A program made the translations under genes and the position numbers. DNA of 56,475 nt from the NCBI GenBank assembly GCA_903833215.1, contig CAILEM010000045.1, positions 1 through 56,475 of the forward strand. Reading direction: 5' to 3'. Below, in pieces: positions 15,001-22,393 of this stretch (the stretch's first letter is position 1; each line of letters opens with the position of its first letter). A model generated the notes under the pieces. The model searched no databases, was not told the DNA's origin, and saw only the letters and a program-made list of their open reading frames with translations. The DNA is from an uncultured Armatimonadota bacterium. Its GTDB lineage: Bacteria; Armatimonadota; Fimbriimonadia; Fimbriimonadales; Fimbriimonadaceae.

Positions 15001-16350
15001 CTACTTCCCTTCGCCGCGTTTCTTCCAAGAGCGTAACAACCGTCGGAAAACAGATGGCGCAATCTGAAACCCATTCGTGCGCACGTTCGCTAACGTCGAC
15101 CCAGATTCGATATCCGCCCGATTGGTTTTCGGAATATGAACCCGCTGAGACACGTAGATACCGCGATGCCCGCTGAGGACATAGGCGATCACGCACGTAA
15201 ACGCCAGTGGCACAGCGAGGTGCCCGCCAAATAACTCGATCCCCATGAGTGTGCAGGCAAGTGGGGTGTTGGCTGCTCCGGCGAAAACGGCAGCGAACCC
15301 GAGTGCGGCAAAGATTGCGGGAGGCTGGCCCGTGAGAACCGCAAAGCTATGCCCTAGCGTTGCTCCCACCACGAAAAGTGGTGTGACTTCACCGCCCTTG
15401 AATCCGGTGCCCAGCGTGATAGAGGTGAACAGGATCTTCAGTAGAAAGGCGTAAATCGGGATCTCAGCGTTGGTAAATGCTCGCTCAAGCAACGCCAAAG
15501 ACAAACCGTTGTAGTCGTGTGTCCCGACTACCAAGGTCAAGCCGATAACGGCGATCCCACCTACGATGGCTCGGACATAGGGGGCGTGTTTAACTTTCTT
15601 TCCGAGTTGCTGGACGAAGTGAGTTGCCTCGGTGAACACCGCACTCGCTCCAGCGAAAAGCGCTCCCGCCAGTAGGATCCACCCGAAGAGGGCGGGCGTC
15701 ATTTTGAAGGAGTCCGCAACGGTGTAATTGTGGTGGCCGATTCCCAGTCCCTGACAAACGGCATCTCCGATAAAACTCGCCATGAGGCATGGGACCAGCG
15801 CGTTATAGCGAATGCGCCCAATCGAAAGAACCTCTAGTCCGAAGACGGCACCAGCCAACGGAGTACCGAAAACTGAGCCGAATCCAGCTGAAATCCCGGT
15901 CATTAAGAGAATGCTGTGATCTTCTTTAGAGAGGCGCAGGGGAGCCGCAGCCAGTCCAGCGAGGGTTCCGCCCATCTGTACGGCGGTGCCTTCACGTCCC
16001 GCCGATCCACCAAAGAAATGGGTCAACACTGTGGTGATCAGGATGAATGGTGCCATTCGGAACGGCACTGCGGAATCGGGGTCGTGGATCTTTTCGAGAA
16101 GTAAGTTGTTACCGCCCGCGACCTCTTTTCCATGCTCCGAATAGAGGAAGACGATCAGAAGCCCGGCCACGGGAAGGCAGTACAGGAGCCAAGGGTGAGT
16201 GCCACGAAAACGAGTGGCAAGGTCAAGCGACCACAGGAAGAGCGCTGAGGCGGCTCCCGAGAGCACCCCAACCCAGGCACCAAGCAATCCCCATTTGGCT
16301 AGGAACGCCGCGAGGGCAGCCTGCTCTTTGAGTCGAATGGAGAATGTCAG
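15001..16350 (-). CDS. CLC-family transporter, probably fluoride/proton antiporter (CLC-F)
   Basis: A CLC protein of 449 residues if it starts at CTG 16350 (428 from TTG 16287). Seen are the FFGGSAGREGTAVQMGG segment (variant of the GREGP chloride-selectivity motif with Thr for Pro), SAGFGSVFGTPLAGAVFGLEV, and TGFKGGEVTPLF in place of GxFxP. These deviations fit the eukaryote-unlike CLC-F branch that exports F- in exchange for H+. A fluoride riboswitch lies 126 nt upstream of CTG 16350, which strongly supports that substrate. The family N-terminal helix (RLKEQAALAAFLAKWGLLG) is encoded upstream of the first ordinary start; CTG 16350 or ATT 16338 could begin it. It is an inner-membrane protein. 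Confidence 0.88.
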   Translation of the reverse strand: MTFSIRLKEQAALAAFLAKWGLLGAWVGVLSGAASALFLWSLDLATRFRGTHPWLLYCLPVAGLLIVFLYSEHGKEVAGGNNLLLEKIHDPDSAVPFRMAPFILITTVLTHFFGGSAGREGTAVQMGGTLAGLAAAPLRLSKEDHSILLMTGISAGFGSVFGTPLAGAVFGLEVLSIGRIRYNALVPCLMASFIGDAVCQGLGIGHHNYTVADSFKMTPALFGWILLAGALFAGASAVFTEATHFVQQLGKKVKHAPYVRAIVGGIAVIGLTLVVGTHDYNGLSLALLERAFTNAEIPIYAFLLKILFTSITLGTGFKGGEVTPLFVVGATLGHSFAVLTGQPPAIFAALGFAAVFAGAANTPLACTLMGIELFGGHLAVPLAFTCVIAYVLSGHRGIYVSQRVHIPKTNRADIESGSTLANVRTNGFQIAPSVFRRLLRSWKKRGEGK

Positions 16351-16475
16351 AACCCACCCCGAGCGAAATCTTGTTGGCTACTAAACCCTTGATCGTATTT
16401 CATTGCACCTCTAAAGTCAGTCATTGAGGTGACCTCACCGATAAGGAGTCGACTAGAACCCACGGCAAAACCACC

Positions 16476-16535
16476 GTAGGAGTCATCAGACCTGATTTAC
16501 CAGGACAGTTCTTAAGCAGGGCGAACTCCATGCCC
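16476..16535 (-). ncRNA. Fluoride (crcB-type) riboswitch aptamer
   Basis: The minus strand reads GGGC-ATGGAGTTC-GCCC for the first stem and loop, then ...AACTG, a variable hairpin (CCTGGTAAATCAGG) and the hallmark 3' end TCTGATGACTCCTAC. The conserved elements of the fluoride aptamer (first stem, GATG-like loop that forms the pseudoknot, and the GATGAC..CCTAC end) are all in the expected order. The loop reads ATGGAGTTC and can pair with GACTCC of the 3' end. Downstream is a possible expression-platform hairpin (ACGG...CCGT). It would switch on the CLC gene when F- rises. Confidence 0.88.
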
Positions 16536-16655
16536 TCACTACGCGACCTCGCGTAATGAAGCGATTATACTCAAGCGAAATCGCCGTGGTCAGGGGCCGA
16601 CTTCCGCCCGACGGTGTTTCGCCGCCGATAGAAAGCACAAAGGAGTGAAGAACTA

Positions 16656-17597
16656 TTGAGAATTGTCGTGATCGCCAACCCCGCTTCTTCGCGCGGTGGG
16701 GGCTTGAAAGGTCGACAGCGATTGGTTGATGCGCTTGATAGAGCGGTTTCAGCTGAAACGGACTGCTCCTATTCCATCGTTGAGACGACGACCAGAGGCG
16801 TTGCCGTTCGAACAGGCAAATTCGTTGAGGGAAGTGGAGCAGCACTTGCACATCAAGCGGCACTTGAGGGAGCCGATGTCGTCGCGGCAGCCGGTGGAGA
16901 TGGTACGGTCGGCGAAGTTGCCAACGGACTCATCGGTACTGAAACTGCTATGGCAGTCTTGCCGATGGGAACCGGAAATGACTTCGCCCGCACCCTTGGC
17001 ATCGGAACTGACCTGGATCTGGCAGCAAGAACACTGGTTAGCGGAGACTGTCAACTCATTGACGTGGGAAGAGTGGTTCACGGTGGCAACTTTGTCAATG
17101 TCGCCGGTTGCGGTTTCGATGCCGAGGTCGCAGCCAGAATCAACCACGGATTTCGTCGACTGCGCGGGACGTCTGCCTACATTGCTGCTGTGCTTCAGAC
17201 ATTGGTGAGCTTTCACCCAGCTGCGATCGAGCTTGAAGTCGATGGAGTACGACACAACGCGAAGGTGATGCTGTGCGCAATTGCGAACGCCAAAACCTAT
17301 GGCGGCGGCATGCGAATTGCCCCAGGGGCACAGCTTGATGATGGTCTGTTTGACTTGGTCCTCGTCGGCGACGCCTCTAAGACCGAATTTCTGCGCGCCT
17401 TTCCTAGCGTCTTCAAAGGCACGCACATCACTCACCCCAAGGTGACAATCTTTCGAGCGAAAAGTATTGCCATCCGATCCGCATCTCCTTTGCCAACTCT
17501 TGCCGACGGAGAAGAAATCGGCACAACCCCCGTCGAGTTTGAGATCGTTCCAAAAGCACTTACTGTTATGGTTCCACGGAAGAGTTCCATCGGTTAA
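16656..17597 (+). CDS. Diacylglycerol/lipid kinase family protein (DagK/YegS-like)
   Basis: A 313-residue lipid kinase of the DAGK catalytic family. It starts RIVVIANPASSRGGG (the NP-G loop) and has AAGGDGTVGEVANGL (residues about 81-95), the ATP-binding GGDGT signature, followed by AVLPMGTGNDFARTLGI, also diagnostic. The C-terminal half is the family beta-sandwich with LADGEEIGTTPVEFEIVP. These cytoplasmic enzymes phosphorylate diacylglycerol or related lipids at the membrane, feeding recycling of phospholipids. The best start is TTG 16656; AAAGGAG lies 12-13 nt upstream, rather far. AraC starts 9 nt after the stop. Confidence 0.9.
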   Translation: MRIVVIANPASSRGGGLKGRQRLVDALDRAVSAETDCSYSIVETTTRGVAVRTGKFVEGSGAALAHQAALEGADVVAAAGGDGTVGEVANGLIGTETAMAVLPMGTGNDFARTLGIGTDLDLAARTLVSGDCQLIDVGRVVHGGNFVNVAGCGFDAEVAARINHGFRRLRGTSAYIAAVLQTLVSFHPAAIELEVDGVRHNAKVMLCAIANAKTYGGGMRIAPGAQLDDGLFDLVLVGDASKTEFLRAFPSVFKGTHITHPKVTIFRAKSIAIRSASPLPTLADGEEIGTTPVEFEIVPKALTVMVPRKSSIG

Positions 17598-17600
17598 GAT
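17595..17600 (+). promoter_or_regulatory. -10-like hexamer TAAGAT before leaderless ATG start
   Basis: TAAGAT, 6-nt gap (CACTGG), then ATG 17607. The hexamer overlaps the stop codon of the lipid kinase gene. Confidence 0.5.
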
Positions 17601-17606
17601 CACTGG

Positions 17607-18506
17607 ATGTTGGATTCGCGTTCGGAATATCAGATTCGGATCAACGAAGTTCTGAACTATGTCGAGGCGAACTATCGAGAGCCGTTGGCGTTGGAGCGGA
17701 TGGCAGATGTGGCGCACTTTTCGCCGTTTCACTTCAGCCGGATTTTTCGCGGGGCGGTAGGAGAGACACCTCACGGGTATCTGATGCGGATTCGCCTGGA
17801 AAAGGCGATTGGACAGATGAGCTATGGACCTAAGCGGTCGCTGACGCAGGTAGCTATTGAAAACGGCTTTGGTTCAAGTTCGCACTTTTCGAGGTGCTTC
17901 AAGCAAAGCTACGGATTTAGCCCCAAGCAGTACACGCCTGAGCGGTTTGCAGAAGAGAGCAAGATTAGGCAAGAACTCCTCGTGAATTCAGGTTACGCTT
18001 CTTCCATGGGTTCGGCGGAACAGATTGCGGATGGCTTCAGAGTGTCGGTCGTTGACCGTCCCGCGATGCGAATCGCTTACGTACGTGTTATTGGTGGCTT
18101 TAACTCAACTCGAATCACGTCGGAGTTGGAGCGACTACTTGAGTGGTCGCGAAGACACCGGTTTTGGCCCGGGAATCAACTCATTGGCCGATCGCGTGAC
18201 AATGCGGATACGACACCCAAAAGCAAGTACCGCTATGACTGGTGCATGGAGATTCCCGGCGATTTTGTAGCGGACCGTGAGGTGAGTTACAGCCGGATTC
18301 CCGCGCAGAAGTTCGCGGTGCTGCCTTGCCAGGGAGACATTCACAAGGTTTTTCGGGCTTGGTTCCACCTCTACCGGGATTGGCTTCCCGCAAGTGGCTT
18401 TCAGCCTGCGAATGAAGCGGCCATGGAAGTGTTTCATGGCGAGCATGAACTCAAGGCTGATACGATATTTAACATGGATTGCTGCATCCCAATCGTCCCA
18501 CTCTGA
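17607..18506 (+). CDS. AraC-family regulator with GyrI-like effector domain
   Basis: This 299-residue regulator has the AraC double helix-turn-helix at the N-terminus (about residues 8-105). The first HTH is LALERMADVAHFSPFHFSRIF and the second TQVAIENGFGSSSHFSRCFKQSYGFSPKQY, the family PROSITE-like end. Residues about 130-299 form a GyrI-like/SOUL effector-binding domain (FRVSVVDRPAMRIAYVRVIGGF ... ending MDCCIPIVPL), a domain that binds small, often cationic or drug-like ligands in Rob/BmrR/SbmC proteins. It likely senses a toxic or small compound and controls genes nearby, such as the TIGR03067 and VOC genes that follow on the same strand. The start is at ATG 17607. Confidence 0.9.
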   Translation: MLDSRSEYQIRINEVLNYVEANYREPLALERMADVAHFSPFHFSRIFRGAVGETPHGYLMRIRLEKAIGQMSYGPKRSLTQVAIENGFGSSSHFSRCFKQSYGFSPKQYTPERFAEESKIRQELLVNSGYASSMGSAEQIADGFRVSVVDRPAMRIAYVRVIGGFNSTRITSELERLLEWSRRHRFWPGNQLIGRSRDNADTTPKSKYRYDWCMEIPGDFVADREVSYSRIPAQKFAVLPCQGDIHKVFRAWFHLYRDWLPASGFQPANEAAMEVFHGEHELKADTIFNMDCCIPIVPL

Positions 18507-18548
18507 ACCTATGGACTTTCTTCATCTTGCCTTCCTCAGGAAATAATC

Positions 18549-19022
18549 ATGACAAAAGCTGCTCTTTCGACGTTTGCCATCCTCATGTGTAGTGCTCCCG
18601 TCTTTGGTTTCCAAAAGCCGATGGTTTCGGACGCGAATGCACTCAAAGGCGTATGGACACCAGTTAAATGGGAGCTTGCCGGCAAATCTCCCGCCGCGGT
18701 GCCGAACATGACGCTTACCCTTACGGAGGGGCAGTACGAGTTGGTTGAGGGCCCCAGTATCGACTCGGGGCGGATCACAATTCGACCCAATCTCAAGATC
18801 AAAGAGATGGATATCGTTGGTGTAAAAGGACCCAATGCGGGCCGTACCATCCCAGCCATCTATAGGTTCGAAAAGGACATGTTGACGATCTGTTATGGGC
18901 TCGATGGCAAGCGACCAAAGTTGTTTGAATCGCCCAAAAAGACTCTAACTCTTCTCGTCACCTACTCACAGAAACCGATGGCTCGAAAGCCTCAGCTTCG
19001 CATGAAATTCATCAAACCTTGA
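18549..19022 (+). CDS. Secreted TIGR03067-domain protein
   Basis: A 157-residue exported protein with a signal peptide (MTKAALSTFAILMCSAPVFG, cleavage near FG|FQ). The mature part follows the TIGR03067 pattern: ALKGVWTPVKWELAGKSP at the start, MTLTLTEGQYELVEG, then IYRFEKDMLTICYGLDGKRPK. The family is expanded in Planctomycetes and Armatimonadota and has no known function. It starts 42 nt after AraC and 18 nt before the VOC gene on the same strand, probably one operon. AGGAAAT upstream may serve as a weak ribosome-binding site. Confidence 0.85.
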   Translation: MTKAALSTFAILMCSAPVFGFQKPMVSDANALKGVWTPVKWELAGKSPAAVPNMTLTLTEGQYELVEGPSIDSGRITIRPNLKIKEMDIVGVKGPNAGRTIPAIYRFEKDMLTICYGLDGKRPKLFESPKKTLTLLVTYSQKPMARKPQLRMKFIKP

Positions 19023-19040
19023 GGCCAAAAGGAGATCAAT

Positions 19041-19412
19041 ATGGAACTTGGAGCATTTTCTGTCAGTCTTGCCGTCAAGGATATCGATGCATCGGTAGCC
19101 TTTTACTCAAAGCTTGGGTTTACGTTATTCCATGGGAATCCCGCTCACAAGTGGGCGATTCTCAAGAATGGCGATCACATCATAGGTTTGTTTGAGGGAA
19201 TGTTCGAGAAGAACACCCTGACCTTCAACCCCGGTTGGGACCAGAGCGCCCAGCCCCTACCAACGTATACGGATGTGCGAGAACTACAGAAGGAACTCAA
19301 AGAGTCAGGTGTTGCGTTCGCCACCGAAGCCGATGAAAGTACATCCGGGCCAGCCAGCTTCCTGTTAATCGACCCCGATGGCAATCCAGTTCTTTTCGAT
19401 CAGCACGTATGA
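19041..19412 (+). CDS. VOC family protein (glyoxalase/bleomycin-resistance type)
   Basis: This 123-residue single-domain protein starts MELGAFSVSLAVKDIDASVAFYSKLGF, the classic VOC beta-alpha opening, and ends with LLIDPDGNPVLFDQH, the closing strand containing the conserved D-P-D-G-N turn and the metal/ligand position. AAAGGAG lies 6 nt upstream of the ATG, one of the few strong ribosome-binding sites here. It is the third gene after AraC and probably part of its operon. It may bind or modify a small organic molecule; the substrate is unknown. Confidence 0.9.
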   Translation: MELGAFSVSLAVKDIDASVAFYSKLGFTLFHGNPAHKWAILKNGDHIIGLFEGMFEKNTLTFNPGWDQSAQPLPTYTDVRELQKELKESGVAFATEADESTSGPASFLLIDPDGNPVLFDQHV

Positions 19413-19516
19413 ATGCTTGATTGGACAGCCCCACATGGGGTGAGCACCACGCGTCTGATGATGGTTCGCGTCGGTGCCGGACGAAACCCCTACAGGGTTT
19501 GTCTCGGGGTGCACTT

Positions 19517-19550
19517 CAACACCCAGGGTAGCTTTGCACCCTGGGTGTTG
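19517..19550. repeat. Perfect 13-bp hairpin within a dispersed intergenic palindrome block
   Basis: CAACACCCAGGGT (19517-19529), an 8-nt loop and ACCCTGGGTGTTG (19538-19550) form a perfect hairpin. It stands in a 223-nt intergenic stretch with two more palindromic pieces (CCCC-ACAT-GGGG near 19430 and AAACCC-ctaca-GGGTTT near 19487). There is no T-run after it, so it may not be a simple terminator. Similar CCCAGGGT pieces occur near 33763 and 46069. It looks like a dispersed palindromic repeat. Confidence 0.6.
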
Positions 19551-19635
19551 GCGAAAGAACGTTTTCTGCGTTCGATGCTGGTTGACCGTCTTCATAATTC
19601 AAGTTCGCGTGGCAACGCATATAACCAATAACTTT

Positions 19636-20331
19636 ATGAAAACAATCGGTCTGATCGGCGGGCTTAGCTGGGAATCTACGGCGACTTACTACCGTCGCCT
19701 CAATGAACTCACGCGTGACCATTTGGGAGGACACCATTCGGCAAAAATCCTCCTGCACAGCCTCGACTTTGCCGAGATTGAGCAGCTTCAAGTGTCGGGG
19801 GGATGGTCCGTTTCCGGCGATGAATTGACAAGAGTCGCGCTTGGCTTGGAGCATGCAGGTGCCGACGTGGTCTTGATCTGTTCCAACACCATGCACAAGG
19901 TTGTTGATCAGGTTATTGAAGCCATCTCGGTTCCACTCCTGCACATCGGAGAGGTTACCGGCGAGGCGATCCGACAACGGGGGCTCACATGCGTCGGCCT
20001 TCTCGGCACTCGGTACACGATGGAAGAGGACTTCTATCGGTTTGCCATTGAATCTAAATCTGCAGCCACGGTCCAGATTCCAGATGCGCACGAAAGGGAA
20101 GTCGTGCATCGCGTGATTTACGAGGAACTTTGCCAAGGCGTGATTCGAGGTGACTCGAGGGCTACATACCTACAAATCATTGCCAAAATGATCGAGAAGG
20201 GTGCGCAAGGGATTATTCTCGGATGCACCGAGATCGGTTTGCTTACTGATCAAGCGGAGGTAAGTGTTCCGGTTTTTGATACGACCGAACTTCATGTTGC
20301 CGCCGCAATTCAGTTTTCACTTTCCGCGTAG
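19636..20331 (+). CDS. Aspartate/glutamate racemase family protein
   Basis: The start is set at ATG 19636, giving 231 residues that begin MKTIGLIGGLSWESTATYY, the exact opening of the aspartate racemase (RacX/YgeA-like) family. The two catalytic cysteines are present: C82 in ICSNTMHK and a second near residue 193 in GIILGCTEIGLL. It acts without cofactor to invert the C-alpha of a dicarboxylic or related amino acid. An upstream in-frame extension to 19474 comes from the repeat and is not conserved. It overlaps the 3' end of the convergent PAP2 gene by 15 nt. Confidence 0.92.
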   Translation: MKTIGLIGGLSWESTATYYRRLNELTRDHLGGHHSAKILLHSLDFAEIEQLQVSGGWSVSGDELTRVALGLEHAGADVVLICSNTMHKVVDQVIEAISVPLLHIGEVTGEAIRQRGLTCVGLLGTRYTMEEDFYRFAIESKSAATVQIPDAHEREVVHRVIYEELCQGVIRGDSRATYLQIIAKMIEKGAQGIILGCTEIGLLTDQAEVSVPVFDTTELHVAAAIQFSLSA

Positions 20332-20778
20332 GTTTAACTGACGTTGAACGGTTCCAGTTGCCAAAACTGCGACGATGCCGATCGCTGCACCGGCAAAGGC
20401 ATCCACGGGATGATGGACCCCAGAGAGGACTCGGCAGGCGCCCACGATTGCCGCCAAAAGAAGGGCGGCAACTCCCAACTCCCGATTGAGACGAAAGCAC
20501 AATAAGGCAGCCGTCACCGAAAGAACGGTGTGATCGGAAGGAAAGCCATTGTCGGCTTCATGCTCCATGAGGGCATGGACACCTTGAGTAAAGGGGCGCG
20601 GATCGACATAACACAACCCTGCGAGCTTTGTGAGGATGATCGACAAGACTGCGGAGCCAAACCCCAAGATCACGTAATTTCGCTTTTGATCCTTTGGGAG
20701 CCAGACCAATGGCGCGATGGCAAACAAAAGAATAGCCGCAAAGAGATACTTGGCTCCAACGATGATTAAGGTGTCCAT
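20317..20778 (-). CDS. PAP2-family membrane phosphatase (undecaprenyl-diphosphatase-like)
   Basis: This 153-residue membrane protein has the three PAP2 motifs: KLAGLCYVDPRP (motif 1, KxxxxxxRP), FPSDHT (motif 2, usually PSGH) and RVLSGVHHPVD (motif 3, SRxxxxxHxxxD-like). About five hydrophobic segments fit. The layout is that of BcrC/YbjG undecaprenyl pyrophosphatases, which recycle the cell-wall lipid carrier and can protect against bacitracin; other lipid phosphatase roles are possible. It is convergent with the racemase gene and overlaps its 3' end by 15 nt. Confidence 0.88.
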   Translation of the reverse strand: MDTLIIVGAKYLFAAILLFAIAPLVWLPKDQKRNYVILGFGSAVLSIILTKLAGLCYVDPRPFTQGVHALMEHEADNGFPSDHTVLSVTAALLCFRLNRELGVAALLLAAIVGACRVLSGVHHPVDAFAGAAIGIVAVLATGTVQRQLNLRGK

Positions 20779-20819
20779 AGGCGATGCGAAACTTGGCCAT
20801 CGATTGTAGCTTTTCTATC

Positions 20820-21485
20820 CTAACCACGTGCGCCATGTTCCTTAAGAACCCTGATCGCCTCTGCCTGCCTGCCGTGTGAATCCAGGTCCATCCGTAGCAT
20901 ATGGAGAATCGTCTCGGGGTCCCGACCTTCGGAATGGGTGTTCGGATTAGCCCCATGGTCAAGCAGGAACTTCAACGCACCGATTCGATTCGACTTTGCG
21001 GCATCCCAAAGGGCGGAGCTTCCGCCAGGACCGTCGTTCACCTTGGCACCTTTTTCGATGAGCAAGGTCATCATTTCGGAACCTTTCTCCGCAGCTGCAA
21101 TCAGGGGGCTGTGATGCCAACCGTCCCCCATGTTTGGGTCGGCTCCATGGTCTAGCAGGATCTTGACGATCTCAAGGTCTCCGGTGTCTACTGCGACATT
21201 CAGAACCGTGTAGTCGTCTTCGGCTTGTAGATCGGCATCCGCGTTGGGATACACGTTTGGATTGATGCCCGAGTCGAGAAGTGTTTCGACAAGGGTAGGG
21301 TTTTTCGCTTCGACAGCTTCCATCAGCCGGTCATAGCCTGCTGGATGAGGCGGAGTGAGAAACATCCATCGACACATCCACGCAACCCAGCAAATGAGAG
21401 AAATAGTGCTTAGTCCTAAAAACGATACGTATCCTGGTCTTCCTTTTCGCGCGATGAGTCTCATTGGCGTCCAGTTCTCACTCAA
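20820..21485 (-). CDS. Membrane-anchored ankyrin repeat protein
   Basis: A 221-residue protein: a single N-terminal transmembrane segment (YVSFLGLSTISLICWVAWMC, about residues 19-38) followed by an ankyrin domain of four or five repeats. Clear repeats are TVLNVAVDTGDLEIVKILLDHGADPN, SPLIAAAEKGSEMMTLLIEKGAKVN and SALWDAAKSNRIGALKFLLDHGANPN, each split by short loops. It probably exposes the repeats in the periplasm or outside. The start is TTG 21485 or the in-frame ATG seven codons later; AAAGGAGGG lies only 2 nt before the TTG, which favours a downstream start. Confidence 0.85.
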   Translation of the reverse strand: MSENWTPMRLIARKGRPGYVSFLGLSTISLICWVAWMCRWMFLTPPHPAGYDRLMEAVEAKNPTLVETLLDSGINPNVYPNADADLQAEDDYTVLNVAVDTGDLEIVKILLDHGADPNMGDGWHHSPLIAAAEKGSEMMTLLIEKGAKVNDGPGGSSALWDAAKSNRIGALKFLLDHGANPNTHSEGRDPETILHMLRMDLDSHGRQAEAIRVLKEHGARG

Positions 21486-21793
21486 GCCCTCCTTTGGTCA
21501 TTAAAGCTGATCCATTGATATGGTTGAGCTAAACGTCATAGGTGCCGAAGATTGCATCTGATAATGGTAGTCGAACCTAGATCTTTTTCGAGGCCCACGT
21601 GTCTCCTCATAATCATTTTCGATGCGCTCTACGGACCGACCGGACGCACAAAGCACCCACGTCTCACCCCGTACGGGGTCCAAGTCTTCCCAGAATCAGC
21701 ATCCTAGCGGAAGTTTAGGCTGCGGTAAGGGGGCTTTGAGCTTGGGTTGGGCTTATACCGCAAAAGCGCAGATGAACGGAGTGATCAAGTCCC
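21486..21793. other. Intergenic region with a palindrome
   Basis: About 308 nt with no convincing gene. It contains the 14-bp perfect palindrome ACCCCGTACGGGGT (about 21667-21680), which resembles other dispersed intergenic palindromes here, and the 12-mer TTTAGGCTGCGG near 21714 that also occurs near 12190. It may include the promoter of the ankyrin gene and the terminator of the cytochrome gene; neither is clear. Confidence 0.45.
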
Positions 21794-22285
21794 CTATTTG
21801 AGTTGCTTCAGATATTCGATCAAATCGGCGACGTCTTCTTTGCCGATGTTCCAACGTGGCATATCGGCTTTGAGTTGAGTGCCATCGGCGTCCTTTCCTT
21901 CGGTGATTGCCAAACGGAATTTCTCTGGGTTGTACTCCTTTTCGAGTTTGGACCACCGAATGTCTTTTGCTGGGGCCGTGCCCATCGCGCCTTTCTGGTC
22001 TGGTCCACCGTGTCCATCGGGACCGTGGCAGGAAATACATGGCATTTTCATTCCGCCCATGGAGTTTTCCTTCCCGGCTGGATCCACTTTGGTGTCAATG
22101 GTGCTTCCGCGCTGGCTCGTTGCCGTTACGTAAATCTGCTCACCATTCGAGCGATAGGTCGTCTTCTCTATTTGAGATGTGTTTACAGGTTCCGGTGCGG
22201 GCACTTCGGACTTGCAGCCTGTTGCTGCTAGCGTCATGACTGATGTGAAGATACCAATGATCATGAATCTGGAGAAAAGGTTCAT
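21794..22285 (-). CDS. c-type cytochrome lipoprotein
   Basis: The product from ATG 22285 has 163 residues. An N-terminal export signal MNLFSRFMIIGIFTSVMTLAATGC ends in a lipobox-like TGC, so the protein is probably a membrane-anchored lipoprotein. One haem-binding motif, CISCH, is followed by GPDGHGG; an axial methionine could come from KADMPRW, and the closing helix VADLIEYLKQL is typical of class I cytochrome c. It would carry electrons in the periplasm. AAGGAGAG lies 4 nt before the ATG, a good ribosome-binding site. Confidence 0.88.
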   Translation of the reverse strand: MNLFSRFMIIGIFTSVMTLAATGCKSEVPAPEPVNTSQIEKTTYRSNGEQIYVTATSQRGSTIDTKVDPAGKENSMGGMKMPCISCHGPDGHGGPDQKGAMGTAPAKDIRWSKLEKEYNPEKFRLAITEGKDADGTQLKADMPRWNIGKEDVADLIEYLKQLK

Positions 22286-22393
22286 CAAACTCTCCTTCTG
22301 GTTGTCGCAATGGACAAAGGCCACCTTCAGGGCTGCCGTCGCGATGAGTGGCAACCCTGAGCGTGGAGTGTTCCGACTGTGTCGAAACGGATT

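Noticed and set aside
16749-17774. 341-codon minus-strand ORF over the lipid kinase gene
   Set aside because: The plus strand encodes a clear diacylglycerol kinase with GGDGT motif; the antisense frame has no family signature.
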